This document shows, piece by piece, positions 43,209-52,817 of a stretch of 64,000 bases of DNA. Every line of letters begins with the position of its first letter. Position 1 is the stretch's first letter. This stretch comes from Telopea speciosissima. Taxonomy: Eukaryota > Streptophyta > Magnoliopsida > Proteales > Proteaceae. The position numbers and the translations under genes were made by a program. The notes beneath the pieces were generated by a model. It was given only the letters and a program-made list of their open reading frames with translations. It made no database searches and was not told the origin of the DNA. Where the stretch lies: NCBI RefSeq assembly GCF_018873765.1, contig NC_057919.1:21864698-21928697 (forward strand), given 5' to 3'.

Positions 43209-44600
43209 GAGAATTATTAATTTGCCTAAAAGAAAAAAAGAACAGGAAAGAAAAAGAAAAGGTAAAGAAATAATACCCAGTTGCCGCGAAAAACGCCAAA
43301 GGAATCATCATTTCCCATCCATTAATGGTCATGCTGCCAAAGTAATAAGAGCCCCAGAAGATTAAACGAAAATTTCATCATAAGACACTTACTAGTAGGC
43401 AAAAAAATTATTTTGAAACACCCAGATTAAACCAATCTAATCCACTCAACAATACCCAGTAAAGAATAAATAAATGTATCATACCAAATGGACAAAGCAT
43501 CAACTGCAATCTTTGCATTCTTCAGATTTCCTGTCATCAATATAATTATTCTGTAATACCAGTTCTCCAAGCTGCCAACCAAACAGAACACAAGAGTTTT
43601 AAGAACACAAAAAACGTCTTTTCTTGGAAAATTGAGATGAAAAAGAGCCAATTTGGAATAATAGCATACCAGAGCATTACACCTGCAGCTACAGAGAGCT
43701 TGAGGAAATCCCAAAGCCCAAAGAAAGCTTGAACCGAGAAACCAGTCCAAGAGAGAGGACACCCACCACAAATGGTGTAAGCCAACAATCCAAAAACCAG
43801 AACCCACCATGAGAAGTTAAGGGTAATAGCAGTTCCCACCAAGCCAAGCTTGAAGCCATACACAAAAAGCCAACTCACAAATACATGAACAATGAAACCC
43901 ACCAAGGAAACCCAGGCAATCACTGCAGTCTTAAGCTGGCATTGCAAGAACCTCTGCAAAGGAAACTGGAATGCAAAGCTAAAGTGGAGAGGGATAAGCC
44001 AGAGAGCCACCATACCCGACTGCTCCGCCACATCCTCCGGTTGCCCCATCCATTTCAGAACAGGAGTAGCAAATACGTACATGGGCAGAAGCAGAACAGA
44101 GCAGAGAAACAGAACAATCCATGATCTCTGCATATAGATTCCCAACATATGGAATTTCTTAGCTCCAAATGCCTGACCACATAGTGTCTCCAATGCACTT
44201 GCCATTCCTAACTAATAAATCCACAAAAAACAAAAAACACAAACAAAACCCAGAACAGAGATTGTTATGAATATTCAATTAAAACATTAAAAAGTGTAGC
44301 AGAGTAGAGAAAATGAAGTACCAAGAGACCGTAATTGAAGCCAACAATGACATTATTGGCGATGGAGAGGGAAGCAAGCTCAAGATCACCAAGGTGGCCA
44401 GCGAAAGCTTGGGTGATGACATTCATGGAGTAGGAGGAGACACGGCTGAAGATGGCTGGACCAACGATGTGCCATAACAGTTTTGATTCGATCCAAACCC
44501 TTTTCCCTAAATTTTCCTCTTCTTCATTCTCTCTTATTGATGGTATTTTCTGCAACAAGGGAACAGATTCTTCCCCTGTTATGCCATTGTTGAATCGCAT
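38451..44600 (-). CDS. DETOXIFICATION (DTX) MATE efflux transporter, copy 1, 8 exons, 499 aa
   Basis: Exons (minus): 44600-44322, 44211-43670, 43571-43485, 43333-43277, 39850-39612, 39539-39421, 39168-39082, 38540-38451; total 1500 nt, all GT-AG, frame open throughout. MATE transporters are 12-helix proton/cation-coupled exporters of metabolites or toxins at the vacuole or plasma membrane. Family blocks are present: [15 protein letters not shown] (exon 2), [29 protein letters not shown]...LMTGNL (exon 2-3 junction), [20 protein letters not shown] (exon 4), [19 protein letters not shown] (exon 5), VQPVLSGVAVGSGWQ (exon 5-6), [10 protein letters not shown] (exon 6). It resembles the Arabidopsis DTX27 group by memory of the family. 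Intron 4 is 3.4 kb because of a LINE fragment and a long microsatellite. Paired with 57474-52818. Confidence 0.94.
38899..39040. mobile_element. MITE family A copy 4 (MATE1 intron 7)
   Basis: A decayed copy with TGAGTCTATCTATTTCCCCC on the left and GAGATAGACACATGAGAGTACTGG (in part) on the right. The same MITE lies in intron 7 of MATE copy 2, so this insertion is older than the duplication. Confidence 0.65.
40442..42530 (+). mobile_element. LINE fragment (RT C-terminal half and zf-RVT) in MATE1 intron 4
   Basis: The reading starts at about 40442 with EWSFVKAIFDFLG, just after where the first RT motif would be. Then come a frameshift, SRGIREGCPLSPYLFI and HILFADDTFIF (RT palm with the ADD catalytic pair, 40571-40760), and SGQEINYS. 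A thumb/connection part GGLGIRKASVTNSTLILKLAW (as two pieces) lies at 41120-41190. A zf-RVT block, CLICEHSIESIWHILLSCNW, lies at 41796-41860. Endonuclease and ORF1 are missing and there are several stops, so it is dead. It runs antisense to the host gene. Block Q lacks it at about 55105. The right edge is approximate. Confidence 0.85.
42555..42750. repeat. about 95-bp imperfect tandem duplication
   Basis: ATTTCTTTTTTGGTAACACATGATAGTGTTGTC... (first ends GGCTACCTAGCTATAGG) is followed by a second copy from about 42653, ending GGCTACCTAGCTATATAG. Block Q has one shorter related copy near 55385. Confidence 0.75.
43118..43207. repeat. (AC)n(TC)n microsatellite, about 90 bp, in MATE1 intron 4
   Basis: About 30 AC units followed by about 14 TC units. 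The aligned block Q sequence (56033-56052) reads only CCTTAACACTCTCTCTAGA, so the array expanded in block P after the duplication. Confidence 0.92.
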
Positions 44601-44642
44601 GGTTATTCCCTTCCTTTTCCTATTCTTCTTCCACTACAGATT

Positions 44643-44645
<3 letters not shown>

Positions 44646-44674
<29 letters not shown>

Positions 44675-44675
44675 G
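44646..44675. repeat. (GA)n run in the MATE1 5' leader
   Basis: GA repeat about 45-75 bp upstream of the ATG, shared with MATE copy 2 (about 57530), so it predates the duplication. Confidence 0.75.
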
Positions 44676-45020
44676 ACAAAGAGATGGAGATAAGACTGAT
44701 ATTCACCAAAGGAGAAGAAAAGATGATTTATAGACTTTGTTACGTTTACCAGGTGATAAAACGTATTTAGGTGGCTCCCTTCTTTCTTGTGGTTTCTCAC
44801 TTAGAATGTGAACACCCCCCGGGGGGCCAGGGTGTTCGGCAGTGGTTAGGGCCATCATTTGGCCTCTGCCTGGGTAAGGCTGTATCATCGGGCAGCTGGC
44901 AACAGAGGATCTAAATCCCAACCCTTATCTCTCTGTTTAAGGAGGAATCTAAAGAAAAGAAACCAAAAAAGTAGTTTAATTCGGTATTCAATAATCAAGA
45001 TAAACGTGGTTATCAAAGTG

Positions 45021-46214
45021 GTTTTATTTTATTATTTCTCTTGGCTGAGCGAGTGGTTTGTTGCCCTTGTCAATTTGAATTTTAGGACGGAATTCTCTTT
45101 TTAGGCTTTAGCTTTCTTTGTTTGTGTCTGTCTTTAGGCTTGTTTGCCCCCTTTGTGGAGAAAATTTGTCCTACACTGATCGGCACGTACGAAGCCAAAG
45201 TGTGTAACAAAGACTCATGGAAAAATAAAAAGTGCAGAGACACAAGATTTACGTGATTCGGTACGGTGGCCTACGTTCACAGGGTAATAACACGGAGTTC
45301 ATTTCATTAGTACAGAGAAAATTACAACACACACCCCTCACTCACAACACTATATGTGGGACCCACTCAACAAGGAAACTCACTCACAATATAACTCTCA
45401 CAAATTTCCCAAAGGAATTATACACAGAGATAATACCCAGAGTACCCTACAAGTGTAACCCAAATCCAAACTCAAGAACACACTCAAAGCTCTCTGAGAA
45501 TCCTGTTCTTGGTTCTATGTTCTGTATTTTGAACGCCACCCCCTACCCATATTTATAGTTGAATGAAAGGAGTGATGGATGGGAGAAAACGAATTTTTAT
45601 CCTCTCAATTATACTGCCTGTACTTGACGTCAAGTACATCTAATAGAGGGAGGTGGATCCCACCTTGGGCAGTATGTTCGGGCAGAGGGTAGGATAATCA
45701 TTTCTGCCTCCTTGTTAGATGTACTTGACGTCAAGTACGAACAATGTAATTGAGAAGATAAAGATCCGAGAGAAAACTCATCCTTGATTTCTCCGTCGGA
45801 ATCGGTAGCCACATCCAATTTTCCGATATGAAAAGTGGGGACGGTTAAAGACTATGCCGACCACACCCTCATTTCTTCTTATTGATTTAATTCAAACTGC
45901 ATCGACTGTTACCATGCCGACACATAAGACCAATGTGTGTGAAAGAGGAGTCGAGGTAGGCTGCACCTTTTATTATTTTGTTTTTATCTCATTTAAGGTT
46001 GTCAATTTCAATGCTTTGAATGCATTTCTATCACACCCTTTTCATTCTTCAATAAATTTATTTCCATTAAAAACAAGAAAAAACGTAGTTGCCAAAAATC
46101 ACTGAGCATGAGAAGACAAACTGCATTTATTTATATAGAAACAGCAATAGCTTAAGTTACATATTGTACTTACACGTGGACATGAGGGGACCATGTGGAC
46201 TCAGTTTTATTTCT
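45021..46214 (-). mobile_element. LTR-like insertion upstream of MATE1, with a nested MITE
   Basis: Block Q joins GATAAGCGTGGACGCCAAAG directly to TTGGGTCAATGAAACG (about 57880-57912). Block P has about 1.2 kb between the same sequences. On the minus strand it has a TATA box (ACTATAAATATGGG, about 45560-45547) and farther on an R-U5-like GTGAACGTAGGCCACC...GAATCACGTAAATCTTGTG (about 45280-45240), the style of plant Copia LTRs. No internal coding region is seen. The ends are taken from the alignment with block Q. Confidence 0.55.
45620..45738. mobile_element. MITE with two identical 18-bp palindromes
   Basis: GTACTTGACGTCAAGTAC, a perfect palindrome, occurs at 45620-45637 and again at 45721-45738. 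The space between is inverted-repeat-like (ATCTAATAGAGG against CTTGTTAGAT; GGGCAGTATGTTCGGGCAGAGG in pieces). Each palindrome includes TGACGTCA, the core of bZIP (TGA/CRE-type) sites. It lies about 1.0-1.1 kb upstream of the MATE1 ATG. Confidence 0.72.
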
Positions 46215-46592
46215 ATTAAAAAATTGGGTCAATGAAACGTGGATGATCGAGCTTTTTTTTTTTTTTTTTTGTTTTTTTTGGTTCAACGTGTGGATGATCG
46301 ATCGTTGTGGTTTGCAATGACCAAATTTCTTCTTGTTAAGATCATATTTCATACACTGGTTAATTATTGATTATTTGTAAATCTGTCAGCTTTAATCATG
46401 TTAAAACTTGAAAGGCAGCCCGGCCACATGGGAGGATGCATGCATGTCTTGGAATGATCTATAGCTTCTCTTTTTTGTTTTTTCAGAACTTTCAATGTCA
46501 AATTATTCTTTACTAATATTAATTAGTGGAGAAGGAAGGGTTCTCTCCCCTCAGGAGTAACTGTTTTTCCTGAACTTTAAAATTAAAATTAC

Positions 46593-46823
46593 CATGAAGA
46601 AGCCCCAATCTTGACAGGCTTTGCCGAGGTCGGTGATGGATGATCTTGGAGCGTTGATCAAGAGTACCGGATGTGAGCAGGGAGAAATCAATGATGGGTA
46701 GCTCTTCTGTACTTAACAACTTGGTCCTCGGAGAGATTGGTGATGGTGGTGGAGAAGATGCATTAGGGACGGGATGGAGGTGATCAAGGTGTTTGATTCT
46801 ACTAATTCTTTGACACAACCCAT
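46593..46823 (-). pseudogene. 2-oxoglutarate/Fe(II) dioxygenase pseudogene, first exon fragment
   Basis: On the minus strand MGCVKELVESNTLITSIPS opens at 46823 but the frame soon stops. A shifted frame gives STEELPIIDFSLLTSG, DQRSKIIH, then a 4-base excess (CACC) and another shift to DLGKACQDWGFFM, followed by GTAATT at the usual first intron position. This is the DIOX_N region of plant 2-ODDs (about residues 1-80); no later exons with the HxD...H iron site are present nearby. At least two shifts disable it. It sits just beyond the right edge of block P. Confidence 0.75.
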
Positions 46824-46874
46824 ACTCGTGGGAGGTGTTAAAAAGATGATGCAGATGAAGACGGAGAAGAATTC

Positions 46875-46892
46875 CAGCAGCAGCAGCAGCAG
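46875..46892. repeat. (CAG)n microsatellite
   Basis: Six CAG units upstream of the dioxygenase pseudogene. Confidence 0.7.
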
Positions 46893-48147
46893 ATCGAAGA
46901 ACTAGTGATTATTTATTAGAATGGAAGCAGTGGAGAGAAAAGGTAATATATTCTTTACCAATTAAAATACATGGAGGATTCAGATCTTCTACGGCCTAGC
47001 AGATAACAGCCCCTCTGAGAGCGTCACGTGGATTTAGGGGCATCTAACACTTAAGTTCAAACTAGTTTACTTTTAATGAGTGGATGCCAAGGCAACCCAT
47101 TTTGGTTCGATAGCATGAACCAACCCATACTATAGGTAAATCCCCAAAATAAACATCGAACTCATCGCTCTGCAATCACCGGCTTGTTCTTCTCTGTCGA
47201 ACTCGTCATCCACGAGCCAAATCGTGGCCTCCTTCTTCTTCTTCGTCAAGATCTGCAATACAAAAGCCAATGCCCACATCTAAATCGAGTCTGTCTATTT
47301 AAATCCCCAAAAACAAAAGCCAGAATGAGAAAGGCGTCTTCTTCCTCCATCGCTCTGCAACTCTGTGTGTACTACTGTGTGTTCGTTTCTCCTTGTGAAG
47401 AATCCTTCGGGTTGAAATCTTCTGTGATGCATCAAATACTGGGCTTAAACCCACATACACACAGAATGCCCGAATCCTTGATTTAGAATTCGAAGAGGGT
47501 TACGATTTCATATACAAAAACGGTTAAATACGCATACCCCCTAAAATGCACTAAATAAGAGTCCTCATGCACCCCTTAAGGTTCTGACAAGTCCACACAT
47601 ATTCCTTGAAAATTCCACGAACCATCCCTATTTTTCCATCTAAAGCCATTTAAGTCTACACCAAGTGTTAAATGCTAAAAAATGATCAAACTACCTTTTC
47701 TTCTATCTTTTCTAAAATTTGAAAAGACTTAATTGCCTTGATCTATTTGCTATAATTTGAAAAGATCAAAATGCCCTCATCTTCTCCAAATCTTCATATT
47801 CTTTTACAATGTAGATACCCAACAAGTCTTGGGTTCAAGCCGCCTAGTTCACATCTTCTCTCCCCATTGCCTATAAAAAAAAAACAAAACAAAAAATTTG
47901 GAAAGACACGTGGTAATTATCTACCTTGTGGAATTTATCTCAGGATTTTTATCCTCTCAATTTCTATCGATTTCCCTTTTAAAAATGTGACATCTGTCCA
48001 TCTTTGATCCGACGGTCAAAATGAAAACAATTCAAAACCCAAGCCAACGCAAATCTAACCACAGTTCTTAAACCCAACCCAATTCAACCCTACCCTAACC
48101 ATGGTTTTCAAACCCAATCCTCCTCTCTCTCTCTCTCTTTACATCCA
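46893..48147. other. intergenic DNA, no gene recognised
   Basis: A 100-residue frame at 47184-47486 has no recognisable motif. The rest is AT-rich with a poly-A run near 47876. Confidence 0.35.
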
Positions 48148-48256
48148 AAGGTTGGGTTGTGTCGCATACATCCCAATGGCTGATTAGGCATACATCGGGA
48201 TGTGTGCGGTACAACATAGCCCAGCCTTTGGATGCCTCATTGGGCACTCGTTGGAT
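48148..48256. mobile_element. MITE family B copy
   Basis: Contains GGTTGGGTTGTGTCGCATAC and ACATCGGGATGTGTGCGGTAC as inverted centre arms and ends GGGCACTCGTTGG. It abuts the CACTA-like array. Confidence 0.55.
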
Positions 48257-48505
48257 CACTATGGGCGGAGGTCTTTAGCCGCGATTGTCGAGAACCGCGA
48301 CAAAAGACACTATATAGCCACGGTTTTTAGAAACCGTGGTCATATACCATACTGTTACCTACGGTTCGTAGAAATCATGGTAACATATCACTCTTTTGCG
48401 GTTTCTCGTAACCATGGTCAATACATTATTTTAGCCACAGTTCCTAGAAATTGCGGTTAAACACCACCCTTTTAGCTGTTGTTTCCATAAACCGTGGTTA
48501 TATTT
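48257..48505. repeat. CACTA-like terminal region with palindromic sub-terminal array
   Basis: CACTATGGGCGG at 48257 is followed by about six units of about 40 bp (48278-48505). Each unit is itself an inverted repeat around GCCACGGTTTTTAGAAACCG or a variant (units start about 48278, 48318, 48359, 48400, 48435, 48475). Arrays of complementary ACCGYGGTTT motifs next to a CACTA terminus are typical of plant En/Spm elements. The opposite end was not found. Confidence 0.55.
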
Positions 48506-50160
48506 ATATTTGTATATAAATATAAATATAGCTATATATATACTTTTCTTATTTTACTTTTTTTAATTAAAAAATATATTATTCACCACGCTACAATCTC
48601 CACTAGTAATAATATTATTATTAATAATTTTTCAATTTTTCATGCTCCCCTTAAAACTTTCTAGCTCGTATTATTGGCAGTCAATGAGGGCCCTCAAAAT
48701 AGATTCTTTTCATCTCTCATTGACCTCATTTCAATGTCTTCAGATTCCACTTTCAAAATTAGATAGTTTAAATCTAGGTTTATCCATTTTCCTTGACCCC
48801 AACACAATTTTTCAGGTCATATCATTGTCAAACAATGAGGGCCCTTGAAATGGAATTTTTTTTTTTGGATTTCCAACTAATCTGATTTCAATGTCAACGA
48901 ATCCTCCTTTCAAAATATATATCAAAATATATATAAAAAGAAATAAAAAATAAAAAAAAAATCCAATAGCATCAAACAAAATTCTATTAAATAATAAACC
49001 TAAAATATATATTAATATATATTAATGTAGAAACTCAAAAATCATGGCAAATCTTTTCATACCAAAAATACCCTTCAACAATATCAATAAGCCCAAAAAA
49101 TACCTTCATTAATTATTAATTATTAATTGTTATAATTTTCAGCTAAATTAAATTCTTCCTCCATTAATAAACCCCCCTCAATGTTACATTAATTATTATT
49201 TTATAAAAATTAATGGACCAATCTTTTCCTTACTCAATTTTCTCATTTTTTTTCCAGATAAATTCAATAAGAGATAATTATTATTAATTATTAATTAGAA
49301 ATTAAAAATTATAAAGAGAGTAAAATAATCCCATTTTTTGTTGAACAATGTATAAAACCTCACTTTCCAATGTATAAAATATCCCATCTTATCTAATCAA
49401 AAAAAATTTTTACAACATTATCCATTATTTCTTGAACAATTGATAAAACCCCCCCTCAATTAATTGTTATAATTTTAAAAATACCCTTCATTAATTATTA
49501 ATTATTAATTATTAATTGTTATAAGTTTTAGCTAAATTAAATTCTTCCTCCATTAATAAACCCCCCAATGTTACATTAATTATTCTTTTATAAAAATTAA
49601 GGGAGCAATCGTTTCCCTACTCAGTTTTCTCACTTTTTTTTCAAATAAATTCAATAAGAGATAATTATTATTAATTAGAAATTAGAAATTAGAAATTAGA
49701 AAGAGAGAGTAAAATAATCCTATTTTTCGTTGAACAATCTATAAAATCCTACTTTCCAATGTATAAAATAATCCCATCTTATCTTACCAAAAAAAAAAAA
49801 AAAAAAAATCATTATTATCCATTATTCCTTGAACAATCGATAAACCCCACCTCAATTAATTGTTATAATTTTTAGCTAAATTCAATTCTTCCTCTATTAA
49901 TAGCATCTTATCTTTAAAAAAAAATAAAAAAATATTACAATATTATCCATGATAAAACCCCCCTCAATGTTGCATTAATTATTCTTTTATAAAAATTAAG
50001 GTATCATTCGTTTCACTACTTAGTTTTCTCACGATTTTAAAGCTAAATTCAATTCTTCCGCCATTAATAATGTCTTATCTTTTATATATATATCACAATA
50101 TTATCCATGATAAACCCCACCATCAATTCTTCCGCCATTAATAACATTTTATCTGTGAAT
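48506..50160. repeat. AT-rich region with about 390-bp degenerate tandem repeats
   Basis: The anchor AGCTAAATTAAATTCTTCC occurs at 49141 and 49530, and with changes at 49874 and 50041 (offsets 389, 344, 167). Each unit also carries TTAATTATTAATTATTAATTG, CAATGTTACATTAATTATT and TTGAACAAT..ATAAAA blocks. No coding potential. Confidence 0.8.
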
Positions 50161-50699
50161 TTTACTATTTTCTATAGCATTTTGTATTTATTTTTTATAT
50201 ATAATGCAGTTTATAAATTGGATTTTGGAGAGAGTTAATCTATTGTTTTGTAATAAATTTGCAGACTTTAATGGGAATGAGGTAAATTACTTGATTTCAA
50301 ATTATAACATGTAAATCTTGTATAAATTATAGAGAAAGTTAATATAATATTATGATCATAATTGATAGTGCTTTTGAATTGACAGAAAAAAATGTTATGA
50401 AAAATATTTCTAAAGTGTTATTGCTAGATCTGGATGATACAATTGATTTTAAGCTAGAATTATAGTTTAAATACTACTCAATGTTTTTACTAAGACACAA
50501 TTAAAAATATATATATTATAAAATAAAAAGAAGTTTTAAAAAAATAAAAGAAAAAATGGATTACTGTAATGTTTGTTTATATAAATAATTTTATTATTTA
50601 AGTAAAGCATCTAAAATATTGGGTGTTCATTTTGGTGATTCATACATGAAAAAAAGCAAACACGTTACTAGTATATATATATATATATATATATATATT
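50161..50699. other. AT-rich spacer left of block Q
   Basis: No gene. An (AT)n run lies at 50672-50698. Confidence 0.4.
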
Positions 50700-51139
50700 T
50701 TTATACCAAAAATACCTTTCAACAATATCAATGTGAAAGCTTCTTATTCACATGAGTGTGAGTCAACTACCGTGGTAATCTCCTTAAAAATTTTCTCAAA
50801 CCTACTTTTGTACACTTCACCGATACAGTCTTTCAGATTAAAGAGTCAACTACTATGTTAATCTCCTTAAAATTTTTCTTGAACCTTCATTCACTAAAAT
50901 ACAAGAAGTTACATGTAGAATATCCTCGATTATAGGATATAAAATTGGTTCAACAAACAAAAAAAAAAAGAAGGAACAAGAGCCGTTTCGTTCATAGGAT
51001 GTACAAAATATAATACAATATTGAATCTCACTCACTCACTCTTAATTTTATAATCCCTCACCACTTTTGAGTAGGTATGCATACCTTATCGAACTACCTC
51101 TTGGATAAAATAATAATAAAATTAATTTTAATACGGCAA

Positions 51140-52390
51140 AAGATACCCATAATTAATACCCTTAATAACACTTCATTCCATTTTAACCCCCATTAAGGAT
51201 GTAATGCTATTACATATTTACCCTCATTAGGGATGAACCATCATCTTCTCAAAATAAAAATAAAAAAAAAAAAAAAAAAAAAAAAAAACAAAAACGGAAC
51301 CACCAATGAATGATGCTTGGTCACCCTTCATCCATGCCATATAATAACCTCACATTATAATCGTTTTTCACTTAAACCTAAAAGCCTAGAAAAAAATTAG
51401 AAAATGATTTTTCTTTTTCTTCCTCGATCGAAAAAGGGCAAGCCATGTTTGGCAAAATTATGGGGGTTTTCAATTTTCATGCCCAACTGTTCTGGGCCTC
51501 TCAGAGAGAGAGAGGGGTCATGGTTTAGTGTTTACCCTTCGAACGAAGGAGGTGGGCATCAGGGAACGGAGCGCGTTGAGATGATCGTTCATTTGACGTC
51601 TACGGTTGTGTTCGACGGCGCCTTAAAATATTTTTTGATGTTTTATTTTCATCATTTTAAGAAACACTTAGTGTCGTTTGAACTTCTGCAGCGTGAAATT
51701 GGTGGAACAGGAGCAATGGCAGAAGGAAGAGAAGGGACTAATTGGCATTCTGCCTGTTTGAGATGCTGCAGAGACCACATTAGTGGATTCAATGTTATCT
51801 CCAGGTGAGCTTGACCTTTATTTTCCCCCAGACTTCTCTTCCAGTTATTTCTGATGAATAATTTGCCATTAATGTTCTACCAAAAAAACAATAATAACAA
51901 TTTGCAATTGCTCATCTTAGAATTGAAGAGGTATGGGTATTGAATTTGGAGAGAGAAGTCCGAAAGTTCGTGTTTCCACATCTGATTCTGAGAAGGTGGA
52001 TGGAATAAATCAATAGGAACTAATTCACAGGCATAATAGGTATGACTAGTTCATTAACTTTTTTTTTTTATGGCAATGGTCATCGGAGCAGCAGGCCGGT
52101 GTCGCAAGATGCAATGGTCGCCGGAGCAGCAGGTGCTCCCAAACCCTTCTCGTTCTAGGTAACAGAGTAGGTTATGCGAGGTACCTAGGGTAAGGTGGGA
52201 GAGGGGTGGACGTAAGTTTATTAATAACAAATAAGAAAGGGTATAATTATCTTTTTAAAATAAATTAATCAAGTTAGGATTTAAATGTACGGATGTAATT
52301 TTAGAATTTAAGAGTGATATACGTAATTATTTGAAACCATAGGAATGATAAACGTAATTTTTCTAAAATAAAAAGAGAAATAAAGCCTTG
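51140..52390. other. block Q spacer, no gene recognised
   Basis: A 134-residue frame at 51404-51808 has no recognisable motif. There is a poly-A run at 51262-51288 and a short direct repeat GCAATGGTCRYCGGAGCAGCAGG (52073 and 52110). Confidence 0.35.
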
Positions 52391-52817
52391 AAAAAAACAA
52401 AGCCATACACTTAAAACACCTAAGATACAAAAACATAATATGGAGAAAGAGACAACACATAATAATGGCAATGAAACAGCATACAATTAACAAAGAATGA
52501 CGCTTTCTTTTAATTTTGATGAGCCAAGCTAAAAGTTTTATCAAACCTCAAAACCCTCCCCCCCCCCCCCTCTAGAAAAATTTTGTTAAGTAAATTACTA
52601 AGCTTCATCATATATATGGGTGATGGAGTACTACTTGACACACTTCATCAGCACGTGCTACATTAATAATGGATCTACAGATGATCGGCCAATGATGCCC
52701 AAAGAATCATCAACATATCCTTCTAAATTCTGCATTTCCCTTTTATTTGCTAACTTTCTGGTATATTGATGATGATGATGGAGTGACAGTACTGGTAGTG
52801 AGTCTACTCTTTCATGT

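Larger units (their letters stand above)
30350..46520. repeat. tandem segmental duplication, block P (with MATE copy 1)
   Basis: Block P is collinear with block Q (50700-58280). Shared landmarks include GGTAATCTCCTTAA...TTCACCGAT (30423 and 50776), GATATAAAATTGGTT (31015 and 50937), the stretch around 34900-38700 against 52395-53000, all eight MATE exons, and the far 5' flank (GGGTCAATGAAACGTGGATGATSG, 46225 and 57900). Block P is about 16 kb, Q about 7.6 kb. Nearly all the excess is insertions annotated separately. Confidence 0.88.

Noticed and set aside
43117..43332. Frames made of alternating Cys-Val or Thr-His repeats
   Set aside because: They are translations of the (AC)n(TC)n microsatellite.
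49141..50060. Regularly spaced repeats that could suggest a CRISPR-like array
   Set aside because: The units are about 390 bp, AT-rich and directly adjacent, with no short repeat/spacer structure, and this is a plant genome.
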